A stretch of DNA of 43,926 bases from Haladaptatus litoreus (GTDB lineage Archaea > Halobacteriota > Halobacteria > Halobacteriales > Haladaptataceae), in assembly GCF_900156425.1 (NCBI RefSeq), contig NZ_FTNO01000009.1, forward strand, positions 1-43,926. The letters run 5' to 3'. A model generated the notes under the pieces. It was given only the letters and a program-made list of their open reading frames with translations, made no database searches and was not told the DNA's origin. Within the stretch, counting starts at the first letter, position 1. Every line of letters begins with the position of its first letter. Positions 29,626-36,446 of this stretch are shown here, piece by piece. The position numbers were made by a program, and so were the translations under genes.

Positions 29626-29658
29626 ACGAAACAGCGGAAACAAAAGAAGCCGTGGTAG

Positions 29659-30237
29659 TTAGTTGTCGAGTTCGGCTTTGATCCGTGCAGCTTCGGCAGG
29701 CGACCACTTGAACCGCGATTCTCCGGGGCGTACAAAGGCGTGGTCTGGCGCACCCGTCCGTTCTTTAAGCCGGTCGATAATGTCGTCCGGTTCGACTTGT
29801 GCAAGACGAGCGGCTTTCTTCACACTCGACAGCTCGGTGTTGACAGGGCGACCGTCCCAGACATCGTCTTCGAGTGTTTCCATTATCGTTTCTAACTTCT
29901 GTTCGGATGTATCGACGTTCTTACGACGCTCTCGAAGCCGTGTCAGACGACGCTCGACACCTTCGCGCTCTGCTTGCAACTCTCGTATCTTCGCATCGAG
30001 ATCGTCTTTCTCGTCTTCCAGCGTTTCTATTTCGTGGTCTATCTGTTCGGCTTCGCCTCGTGCATCACCGAATGCTGCTTTCCACTCTATTTTCCGGATT
30101 TCGCGGGCTAACTCACCACGTTTGGTATTACTCATGGCTCGGTCGTGAACACGTTCGTTCACCCGAACGGCGTACTGCTTGTTAAATTCACCGTGGATAT
30201 ATTCCTCGAAGTCCGGAAACTCAAATTCGCCGTTCAT
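29659..30237 (-). CDS. Coiled-coil protein, possible DNA-binding or segregation factor
   Basis: A 192-residue protein. Residues about 40-110 are a strong coiled coil (EQIDHEIETLEDEKDDLDAK, IRELQAEREGVERRLTRLRE). The C-terminal part (SSVKKAARLAQVEPDDIIDR) resembles an HTH, ending RFKWSPAEAARIKAELDN. The ATG at 30237 overlaps the stop of the 30234 gene (ATGA). It borders the repeat-rich gap, so a role at an origin or in partition is plausible but unproved. Confidence 0.65.
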   Translation of the reverse strand: MNGEFEFPDFEEYIHGEFNKQYAVRVNERVHDRAMSNTKRGELAREIRKIEWKAAFGDARGEAEQIDHEIETLEDEKDDLDAKIRELQAEREGVERRLTRLRERRKNVDTSEQKLETIMETLEDDVWDGRPVNTELSSVKKAARLAQVEPDDIIDRLKERTGAPDHAFVRPGESRFKWSPAEAARIKAELDN

Positions 30238-30548
30238 AGTCCCACCTCCCACGCGCGAGTGTTGTTTCCGAGGGTGTTGTTTCCGATTCCAATACTGTCG
30301 TCCGACGTGAATGCATTTGAGTTCATGGTGATGTCTGGGTTTGACATCACTGGCGAGACTTGCCGCTCATGGAGAGGGCAAGCTATATTATCTCGGGCAC
30401 AGAAACAGAAAGTGAGTGGCCTTCTGTTCGGGATGTCCCCACATCCCGGTGCCGTCGAATCGACCAGCGATGGGTTTTCGTTTGTATTCTGTTCTGCGTC
30501 TTCGAAACCGCGCGCCTTAAACTTACGTGATTGACTACCGAACGTCAT
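30234..30548 (-). CDS. Asn/Thr-rich protein, unknown function
   Basis: A 104-residue protein (MTFGSQSRKFKARGFEDAEQ start) with CFCARDNIAC in the middle and an Asn-rich end (TSDDSIGIGNNTLGNNTRA). It is less acidic than its neighbours. The stop overlaps the 29659 start as ATGA and the start overlaps the gene upstream by 14 bases; this supports it despite the unusual composition. Confidence 0.5.
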   Translation of the reverse strand: MTFGSQSRKFKARGFEDAEQNTNENPSLVDSTAPGCGDIPNRRPLTFCFCARDNIACPLHERQVSPVMSNPDITMNSNAFTSDDSIGIGNNTLGNNTRAWEVGL

Positions 30549-30957
30549 CCGACCCTACCTCGTGGAACTCCTCAAACTCCCGTTCACACTGGGGGTTTTG
30601 GCATTGATACCCGGCTCCACGCAGGTTGACAAACGCGCGTTGGTGGCAATAGGGACACACGAGCGTCCCCTCTGGTTCCTTTGATTCCACGTCACGGTAG
30701 TGTTCCAACCGACTTCGGGCATTTTCCGATACGTTCCACGTCCGGGATTTAGGGTCGTAGTCGTCGGTTTTCTTGATGATACCGTGCCGACTCATTTTCA
30801 GCCAGAGCGCCCGATCTATGCTATCGAAGTCCGTCAACTCGACGGGATTCTCTTGCTCGACAATTCCAACCAGCGACCGCCAATTCTTGGTGAGAAAGTT
30901 ACCCGTGTCACGTCCAACGTCCTGCCGTCCATTATCCCGATTCGTCGAGAGGCTCAT
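30535..30957 (-). CDS. Winged-helix and zinc-ribbon protein
   Basis: A 140-residue protein. Residues about 20-80 look like a winged helix (FLTKNWRSLVGIVEQENPVE); then CPYC and CQNPQC (residues about 99-120) form a zinc ribbon. Such proteins bind DNA. It overlaps the next start by 14 bases and the gene upstream by one base (TAATG). Confidence 0.65.
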   Translation of the reverse strand: MSLSTNRDNGRQDVGRDTGNFLTKNWRSLVGIVEQENPVELTDFDSIDRALWLKMSRHGIIKKTDDYDPKSRTWNVSENARSRLEHYRDVESKEPEGTLVCPYCHQRAFVNLRGAGYQCQNPQCEREFEEFHEVGSDDVR

Positions 30958-31067
30958 TAGATTCCCTCACGGCAGTGGCGACACTCATCGTAATGTCCGC
31001 CAACCCACTGATAGCAATACTCTCCGTCACACGGGTCAAACGTCTGTATCGTCACATGCGCCGCCAT
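30957..31067 (-). CDS. 36-residue Cys/His protein
   Basis: MAAHVTIQTFDPCDGEYCYQ start, then GGHYDECRHC: four Cys and His that could hold one zinc. The ATG overlaps the stop of the 31067 gene (TGATG). Confidence 0.5.
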   Translation of the reverse strand: MAAHVTIQTFDPCDGEYCYQWVGGHYDECRHCREGI

Positions 31068-31429
31068 CAGGCATCACCCTCCTGCCAATAGGCAAACCCC
31101 TCAACGAGTTTTTCCTGCCGCGCCGTGATACCCTGCTTTCGTCGGGTGAGCTGCGCAATGGTATCCTCTAACTCGTCTTCCGATTCCATTACCCAGTAGC
31201 CGTTATGTCCCGACCCAATCGGGATGTTTCGCTTGTGAATCAACGCACGCACGCACTTGCGCGTTTGTGGCGTGGAATCCAGTTCATCCATCCCTCCGAG
31301 GATGTCCGATATTTCGCCCGAGGTAATCGCGTTCTCTTCTCCGACGTGGTCTTTCAGGACACTCCAGACCGCGTCGAGTTCTTTCTCCGATGCGTCACAA
31401 CCCCAGTACTCCTCTTTGTCGGTGCTCAT
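31067..31429 (-). CDS. Winged-helix phage-type DNA-binding protein
   Basis: A 120-residue protein. Residues 30-85 form a winged helix (ITSGEISDILGG, QTRKCVRALIHKRNIPIGSG, HNGYWV), followed by a helix with EDELEDTIAQLTRRKQGITA. This layout, with the NGYW turn and the long final helix, is widely seen in small phage replication or regulatory proteins. The ATG at 31429 overlaps the stop of the gene upstream as ATGA; a GTG at 31450 is possible but less likely. Confidence 0.65.
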   Translation of the reverse strand: MSTDKEEYWGCDASEKELDAVWSVLKDHVGEENAITSGEISDILGGMDELDSTPQTRKCVRALIHKRNIPIGSGHNGYWVMESEDELEDTIAQLTRRKQGITARQEKLVEGFAYWQEGDA

Positions 31430-31671
31430 GTCCGGCGCACCTCCAACCACTCGCCGCCATCCATCGGGACGGTGTATATCTCACCGACTTTCCGGAGTTC
31501 GTTGAGTTGCCGCTCGACGAAGTCCTGTCCGTAGTTCTCGCCACCGACAACTGACTCAATCAAGACCTCCCGCGGGAGATTCGTCACGTCGAGTCGGTTG
31601 AAGATAGCCTTTCGACAGTCAATTGTCGGGTTCGGTGCAACGGTCGGCGTTTGGGTCTGTTCTTTGCTCAT
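31426..31671 (-). CDS. Small winged-helix-like protein, first gene of the leftward unit
   Basis: An 81-residue protein (MSKEQTQTPTVAPNPTIDCR start) with helices and a beta-wing (KVGEIYTVPMDGGEWLEVRR), which fits a winged helix. It is the first gene leftward from the control region, with CTATAGG (31681-31687) in its leader. It may be an early regulator. Confidence 0.6.
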   Translation of the reverse strand: MSKEQTQTPTVAPNPTIDCRKAIFNRLDVTNLPREVLIESVVGGENYGQDFVERQLNELRKVGEIYTVPMDGGEWLEVRRT

Positions 31672-31906
31672 AGACTTGCTCTATAGGCAGTCCCGCGGCT
31701 CATCGAACGGTACGTTTATGCCGCCGGAACGCGAAGGAACCAGTAGGGAATGCGGTTCTTTTCCGCGTGTTGTCTGCCTTGCTAATGACTATTGTGTGTC
31801 GGCGACTTATAGATTACGCTTAGACCGACCTATAGAACATAGGATGGTCTTATAGGCAACTCCATTTGGATAACATTTATCTATAGGCCGGTTGTATACC
31901 TAAGTA
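31672..31906. promoter_or_regulatory. Divergent promoter region with CTATAG sites
   Basis: Between the leftward 31671 gene and the rightward 31978 gene. CTATAG-type sites occur at 31681-31687, 31829-31838 and 31881-31891, with looser copies near 31807 and 31850. TTTATC (31876-31881) is a likely TATA box for 31978, with the last site directly behind it. GCATAAACG on the minus strand near 31717-31725 could serve the 31671 gene. A reading frame of about 45 residues at 31720 is not supported. Confidence 0.55.
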
Positions 31907-31961
31907 AGACCGTAAAGGACACGAAAACAGTGTCCCGGTGTCTTCAGCACCGAGACGGTCT
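31907..31961 (+). ncRNA. Three-way-junction leader of the 31978 gene
   Basis: Outer stem AGACCG (31907-31912) with CGGTCT (31956-31961); hairpin A GGACAC (31917-31922) with GTGTCC (31930-31935); hairpin B CGGTG (31936-31940) with CACCG (31948-31952). From a TATA box at about 31876-31881, transcription would start near 31903, just before the outer stem, so the structure would be the very 5' end of the mRNA. A riboswitch, thermosensor or protein-bound leader is possible; no known class is recognised. Confidence 0.5.
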
Positions 31962-31977
31962 GAACAAGTGAATCCGC

Positions 31978-32421
31978 ATGAGTATCCAAGACGCAAACCC
32001 GGTTAACGATTTCGGTTGTTTAGTTGATGAACCACGCGGCGCAGGCGCACTGTCGGCCACAGAAGCCAATCATCTCCTTGGCTGCAACACCGAGCAGTCT
32101 ACAGAACGACGGATGATTATTCTCCGCGTTCTATGCGACGAAGCACCCATGCCAAAGACAGAGTTCGTCACGCGCATCTCTGCACTTGAGCATGACGTTG
32201 ACGACGATGACGTGACGACCACCCAACGCAAGCGAACGAATGCCGCACTCGTCCAAACCCACCTGCCTGCCTTCGAAGCGGCAGACATCCTCCAGCTTGG
32301 CGATGGAAGTGATTCGACGATCTCGTTAGGCACGAATGCCGAGGAATTGTTTGAGTTCGCTGGCTTGGAGCGCGAGAAAGAGAGCCTCCTTCGCCGCCTT
32401 CTCAACTTCTTCGGCCTCTAA
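31978..32421 (+). CDS. Winged-helix regulator, DUF7344-like
   Basis: A 147-residue protein. Residues about 40-115 fit the haloarchaeal DUF7344 winged helix: STERRMIILRVLCDEAPMPK, then EFVTRISALEHD, RTNAALVQTHLPAFEAADIL and a beta-wing with strand STISLGTN. An amphipathic C-terminal helix follows. It has a structured leader and CTATAG sites at its promoter, and it faces the leftward unit. This is the layout of a control gene for an early/late or lysogeny switch. It converges with the 32418 gene (stops overlap by four bases). Confidence 0.7.
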   Translation: MSIQDANPVNDFGCLVDEPRGAGALSATEANHLLGCNTEQSTERRMIILRVLCDEAPMPKTEFVTRISALEHDVDDDDVTTTQRKRTNAALVQTHLPAFEAADILQLGDGSDSTISLGTNAEELFEFAGLEREKESLLRRLLNFFGL

Positions 32422-32921
32422 TTCCGGTTTTTCCGTGCCCGGTCGCGTTCCAGCTCGACGCCTCTTTCGACGCCTTGCTCAAACCCGATTTTAATCCCCA
32501 TTTTGAGAAGGTCATACTCTTTGTCAGAGAGTTCTGTCCGCTCTCCCGAGAGCAATGCAGACGCATCCAGAGAGAGTTGTTCGGTCTTCTCTCCCTCCGA
32601 GTTCTGTTCTACTATATCATCAAGGTCGTACCTGTTTTCATAGTAGTTCTTGAGCGTCCCGTAGCGGTTTTTTATCTCACGGAATGACCGACCCATACGG
32701 TCATCGACAGGCCCAAAGAATTTGTAGTAAACATCGGAGTAGTGGCTATCAGTGTATGTTTTCGTACCGTATTCTTTTGCCCCAACCTCTGGCATCTTCG
32801 AGAATGCCATCTCCGGGTTTTCGTCAATTACTCTTATGGCTTCCTTTTGTGGGTCGGTCGTATCTTCATCTATAAGATCCTCAAGCAGTTCGATTTCGCT
32901 TGGCCTTCTGTCTCGTACCAT
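32418..32921 (-). CDS. Acidic helical protein, possible regulator
   Basis: A 167-residue protein (MVRDRRPSEIELLEDLIDED start), mostly helical, ending with a charged helix (ERGVELERDRARKNRN). ATG 32921 is preferred: the transcript from the AT-rich TATA-like region at 32943-32950 would be leaderless. The CTATAG at 32933-32938 lies between TATA and start, and CTATA(G/C) copies at 32984, 33003 and 33023 lie further upstream. Family not recognised. Confidence 0.6.
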   Translation of the reverse strand: MVRDRRPSEIELLEDLIDEDTTDPQKEAIRVIDENPEMAFSKMPEVGAKEYGTKTYTDSHYSDVYYKFFGPVDDRMGRSFREIKNRYGTLKNYYENRYDLDDIVEQNSEGEKTEQLSLDASALLSGERTELSDKEYDLLKMGIKIGFEQGVERGVELERDRARKNRN

Positions 32922-32932
32922 GCTATAGGCCA

Positions 32933-33034
32933 CTCTGGCGGCTAATAAAAAACTGGTAGTTAGTCCATGGCGCTACAATCAATCTATATGCCGGTATGAA
33001 ACACCTATACGTCAGTAGGAGCGACCTATACGTC
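32933..33034 (-). promoter_or_regulatory. Promoter of the 32921 gene with CTATA(G/C) sites
   Basis: Sites: CTATAGGC at 32933-32940, CTATATG at 32984-32990, ACCTATACGTC at 33003-33013 and GACCTATACGTC at 33023-33034. The last two are near-identical direct repeats about 20 bases apart, two helical turns, which suggests cooperative binding. Confidence 0.55.
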
Positions 33035-33178
33035 ACCAGACGACCGAACGATATTATGGTTTTGTAAAAACTGTTCAAGACCTTCGTCCGATAGTGTCAA
33101 GGTCGCGCCGTTAGGAGACGCCACGCACGCCCTCTTCCCGGTTTTACCACACTCGGCCGTCTTTTTGTCGCCGTGCAT
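33026..33178 (-). CDS. 50-residue basic Cys protein
   Basis: MHGDKKTAECGKTGKRACVA start, then an acidic helix (LSDEGLEQFLQNHN). Two Cys may bind zinc with a partner. The ATG follows an AT-rich promoter-like stretch at 33184-33200; its 3' end overlaps an operator copy (33023-33034). Confidence 0.5.
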   Translation of the reverse strand: MHGDKKTAECGKTGKRACVASPNGATLTLSDEGLEQFLQNHNIVRSSGDV

Positions 33179-33342
33179 GTCTTAATAGATTATATTCACG
33201 TAGTAAAGTCTTTGCGTCACCGGAATGGAAGTGAAAACAGCGTTCACAGAGCCACATTCAGAGCACAACAGTCATTCATTACTTTACTTTCACCCAACCA
33301 TTTTGCTATACCACTGAATGGTAGTTTCCCATGGTTTATTAT

Positions 33343-33418
33343 CTATACGTCTCACAAGGGCAATAGTTATAAAGCCACAGAACAACCTATAGGCCAACAA
33401 AGCGACCTATAGGCCATC
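33343..33418 (+). promoter_or_regulatory. Promoter of the rightward unit with CTATAG operators
   Basis: TTATAAAG (33367-33374) is a TATA box with predicted start near 33396. Operators lie at 33343-33350 (CTATACGT, upstream), 33385-33395 (ACCTATAGGCC) and 33404-33415 (GACCTATAGGCC), the last two flanking the start of transcription. The 309 bases from 33179 to 33487 hold these elements and no gene that I can see. Confidence 0.65.
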
Positions 33419-33487
33419 TTTTCCGTAGTGTTCTTGTAACCGTGTTCACAGCACGGGTACATTCGACCAGCCTGCCCCTTCTCATTC

Positions 33488-34018
33488 ATGAGCATACGAA
33501 ACCAATCCAATAGCCACACGTACAGTTGTGAATACTGCAACGGGCCGCGAACAAAGGAGGGCGTGAATGGTTCCTTCTGTTCGGAGGAATGCCACGACAA
33601 ACACCGAGGCGAAAACCTACTCACGTATCTTGAGAACGACCATCGCCTGTGTGCCAATTGTGGGAGTAAACTGAAAGTCGTCGAACCACCAACACAGGCC
33701 CAACTCGTTAAGATACAGGGCTACCACAGCACCAAATCCCTCGAAGACGGCGGGGGCTATCAATACAAAACCCCACTCGCAGACGCCGAAGAACTCCCAA
33801 CCGTCTGTGGCTCATGTGGCAATTGTACGCTGTCGAAACCCTTCCCCGAAGCACAGTCTATTTTCCTGCGTGAATGCGCTCGGGGTATCCTTGCGTCCCT
33901 TCGAGAGAAGCGGAGAGAAGGCACCCACGACAAGACGATAGACGACGAGACGTTTTTTGAATACCTTGAAACACCGGACGACATCCCACTCGCGTTAGGG
34001 AGGGCTATTGATGGCTGA
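33488..34018 (+). CDS. Double zinc-finger protein, first rightward gene
   Basis: A 176-residue protein with three Cys clusters: CEYC...CSEEC (14-35), CANC (about 55-58) and CGSCGNC (about 107-113). The last third is helical (IFLRECARGILASLREKRRE). It is the first gene after the operator-controlled rightward promoter. It may be an early regulator or a packaging or replication accessory; no family is recognised. Confidence 0.65.
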   Translation: MSIRNQSNSHTYSCEYCNGPRTKEGVNGSFCSEECHDKHRGENLLTYLENDHRLCANCGSKLKVVEPPTQAQLVKIQGYHSTKSLEDGGGYQYKTPLADAEELPTVCGSCGNCTLSKPFPEAQSIFLRECARGILASLREKRREGTHDKTIDDETFFEYLETPDDIPLALGRAIDG

Positions 34019-34094
34019 GCCCGCCGCGTTCCTCATCACCTTCGGTGCGATGCTTCTCGCAGGTGCCGCCCTTCTCCGCTACCTCTACTCATGA
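34011..34094 (+). CDS. 27-residue membrane micro-protein
   Basis: MAEPAAFLITFGAMLLAGAA and a few more residues: one membrane helix. The ATG lies before the stop of the zinc-finger gene (overlap of eight bases) and the stop overlaps the next ATG as ATGA. Confidence 0.55.
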   Translation: MAEPAAFLITFGAMLLAGAALLRYLYS

Positions 34095-34198
34095 GCACAA
34101 CACACGACCGACTCCGCTGTATGAGTTGCTGGCGAATGCTCCGCGGTATTCGAGCAAAACAGACTGGCCACTGCCACGTTTGCGACAACGATCGTTAG
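34091..34198 (+). CDS. 35-residue zinc-finger protein
   Basis: CMSC (10-13) and HCHVC (28-32) form a minimal zinc finger (MSTTHDRLRCMSCWRMLRGI start). Its stop codon lies inside the palindrome at 34194. Confidence 0.55.
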   Translation: MSTTHDRLRCMSCWRMLRGIRAKQTGHCHVCDNDR

Positions 34199-34212
34199 CA
34201 TACCATACTAAC
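34194..34212 (+). promoter_or_regulatory. 19-bp palindrome before the ribbon-helix-helix gene
   Basis: GTTAGCATACCATACTAAC. Only 18 bases separate it from the ATG at 34231, so the right arm (CATACTAAC) may itself serve as a TATA-like element for a leaderless transcript. This is the simplest sign that the downstream regulator binds its own promoter. Confidence 0.7.
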
Positions 34213-34230
34213 CTGAATACATTTGAATTC

Positions 34231-34449
34231 ATGCCCGATAGAACCACCATTTCGCTCCCACAGCCCGTCAAAGAGGAGATAGACGCCAAGAAACCCGACA
34301 ATCTCTCATACGGTGCGTTTCTGTCTGGCCTGATTTCCGATACAGAACTCATTACCAACGAGGATTTGATGGCCCGATTGGACGATTTGGAGACGACGAT
34401 ACCGAATCAAGCGGCCAATGAAGTCCAGAATCGCATGACGAGACGGTGA
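34231..34449 (+). CDS. Ribbon-helix-helix regulator
   Basis: A 72-residue protein: MPDRTTISLPQPVKEEIDAK is the beta-strand and first helix of a CopG-like ribbon-helix-helix domain, followed by DNLSYGAFLSGLISDTEL and a C-terminal helix. These proteins bind palindromes as dimers. The 19-bp palindrome directly upstream suggests autoregulation, and makes this the best candidate for the protein that binds the whole GTTAG/CTAAC family. The link is inference. Confidence 0.65.
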   Translation: MPDRTTISLPQPVKEEIDAKKPDNLSYGAFLSGLISDTELITNEDLMARLDDLETTIPNQAANEVQNRMTRR

Positions 34450-34537
34450 ATGCATACTCATTCACTGTGCTGTGCGGTGCGGTCACCCGAATAGTAGCGC
34501 AAGACTCCGATAAACGAAAACACTTCATGGAGGAATA

Positions 34538-35161
34538 ATGCCGAGTGGAACACCAAACGAGACATGTGGCGACCACGGCGGGTCAAACCGAGAGGGTAAC
34601 CCCTGCGGTCGGTCTGCCGGATGGGGAACCGACTTCGAATCTGGCAAATGTCGAAACCACCGAGGGACATCACCCGACGGCGAGAGTCACGAGAACAACC
34701 AGAACGCACAGACCCACGGCCTGTTCTCGAAACATGATGGCTACTATCACGATCTCGACGAAGACGAGCAGGAATGGGTGTTCGATTTCACGAACTCGCT
34801 CCTTGACCGGCTTCGGAAGTCCCACGGCAAAGAGCCGGACATGTTCGACAAAGAGGCGCTGAAAAACATCGCCATCGACTTCCACCGGGTTGCACACGCG
34901 AACGGCTACTTCCGCGAGAAAGGAGAGGTACAAACCCAGTGGGCGAGTACGATGGAGGGTCGCGTCCCGATGGGTGATGAAGTCAACGTTTGGGCGAGTG
35001 AGATTCGGCAGTACAACGAGTCCATCTACCGCCGAATGCAAAAACACGGCCTACTCGACGACCCGGAGAGTCAGAAGGCCGACGCATTGAGCGATTTGAC
35101 TGTTGAAATCAAACCCACTCGCGTCACGGAGGAGAATGTAGATGAGTTCGTCGGCGAGTAA
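34538..35161 (+). CDS. Terminase small subunit
   Basis: A 207-residue protein. The start holds a zinc-knuckle motif (C10, CGRSAGWGTDFESGKCRNH) like other haloviral small terminases; the rest is helical (EWVFDFTNSLLDRLRKSHGK; MDGYF-type core around NGYFREKGEVQTQW). It recognises the packaging site and recruits the large subunit. The Shine-Dalgarno GGAGG lies eight bases upstream. The stop overlaps the large-subunit start by 20 bases. Confidence 0.75.
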   Translation: MPSGTPNETCGDHGGSNREGNPCGRSAGWGTDFESGKCRNHRGTSPDGESHENNQNAQTHGLFSKHDGYYHDLDEDEQEWVFDFTNSLLDRLRKSHGKEPDMFDKEALKNIAIDFHRVAHANGYFREKGEVQTQWASTMEGRVPMGDEVNVWASEIRQYNESIYRRMQKHGLLDDPESQKADALSDLTVEIKPTRVTEENVDEFVGE

Positions 35162-36446
35162 CCCATCAGACGACACCCTCCAACTGAATTGGGGCTTTTG
35201 GGATAAGCAACTTGAAACCCTCAACAAACTCGAATCGGGAGAGTACGACGTTGTCGTCTTCCGCGCAGGCTACGGGTCGGGGAAGACAGTTCTCGGGGCA
35301 CGCGCCACGCTGAAGTTTGCGCTCAAGATACCGAAGAGCGACAACCTCATTCTCGCACCCGACGCACAGAAGGGTGGCCCGTCCACGTACAAAGGATTCT
35401 TTAAGCAGTTACCCGGCGAGAACACCGTCCCCGACGAAGGTGGCGACCCCGAAAATTCCCCGATAGTTCAAGAGTACCACGGGACAAAGCGACGACTCAC
35501 GCTTACGAACGGGTCGGTCATCCGCCTTGGTTCCGCTGACGTATGGAATCGGTATGCAGGTTCCGAGTTCAATTTCATATGGGGCGACGAAGTCGCTCAC
35601 TACGAATACACCAATCTATACGACCTCAATCGGATGCTGTTGTCTCGACAGCGTACCCAACAGGGGCCGAACGTCACGCTATGGACATCCACCGGCAACG
35701 GTTACAACCAGTTTTACGACTTCGTCGAGCGCCAAGAGACACCCGATGGTGAACCACTCCCGACGCGAATAGAGAACGTCGTTGCAGACAGTCGGAATAA
35801 CCCATTCCTGCCGGAGAAAGAGAAGCTGATTCGGCAGTTCGAAGGCACATCGAAAGAAGAGCAGGGGTTAGAAGGTGGTTTCGCCGCCGCCGAAGGACTC
35901 GTCTATTCGTCGTTCTCCCGCGACCGCCACGTTATCAGCGAGGAACGCGCCGACGCACTCACCGACAAGTGGCGGATGTACGGCTACGACGCTGGTTGGG
36001 ACGACCCGCGCGTTGTTGTCGAAATCGCACGCACTGATTACGGCCAATACGTCGTCCTCGATTGCTTCTACCAGTCCGAATCCCAGCCATCGGATGCTAT
36101 CGAGTGGTTGGAAGGCCGACCGCAGGGACTCATGTACTGCGAGCATGAACCGGGCCACATCGTCAAGTTCCGCCAAGCGGGGTGGAGCGCCAACAAAGCA
36201 GAGAAGGACTTAGACGAAGGCATCCCCGCAGTCCGCGCCCGCTTAGAACGCGACGAGGACGGCAAGCCGGGACTTCTCGTTTCGGACGCCTGCACCGAGG
36301 TCATTCAAGAGTTCATGAGCTATAAAGAGGAACACGTCGGGAAGTCGATGGCCCAAGACCACGCACTCGACGCACTCCGCTACGCCCTTTTCACACACAT
36401 GCCGAAATCGAACACCTCCAGCGGTTCCGGAGTTAGCTACATATGA
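35142..36446 (+). CDS. terL: Terminase large subunit
   Basis: A 434-residue protein. Walker A AGYGSGKT (42-49), Walker B FNFIWGDE (143-150), coupling motif WTSTGNGYN (181-189), and an RNase-H-like nuclease: YGYDAGWDD (D283), the region LLVSDACTEVI, and DHALDALRY (406-414). It pumps DNA into the prohead using ATP and cuts the concatemer. Headful or cos packaging cannot be decided from the protein. It starts inside the small-subunit gene and its stop overlaps the portal start by four bases. Confidence 0.92.
   Translation: MSSSASNPSDDTLQLNWGFWDKQLETLNKLESGEYDVVVFRAGYGSGKTVLGARATLKFALKIPKSDNLILAPDAQKGGPSTYKGFFKQLPGENTVPDEGGDPENSPIVQEYHGTKRRLTLTNGSVIRLGSADVWNRYAGSEFNFIWGDEVAHYEYTNLYDLNRMLLSRQRTQQGPNVTLWTSTGNGYNQFYDFVERQETPDGEPLPTRIENVVADSRNNPFLPEKEKLIRQFEGTSKEEQGLEGGFAAAEGLVYSSFSRDRHVISEERADALTDKWRMYGYDAGWDDPRVVVEIARTDYGQYVVLDCFYQSESQPSDAIEWLEGRPQGLMYCEHEPGHIVKFRQAGWSANKAEKDLDEGIPAVRARLERDEDGKPGLLVSDACTEVIQEFMSYKEEHVGKSMAQDHALDALRYALFTHMPKSNTSSGSGVSYI

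Noticed and set aside
31598..31855. 85-codon rightward frame in the control region
   Set aside because: Overlaps the 31426 gene and its promoter; product lacks a start signal and acidic character.
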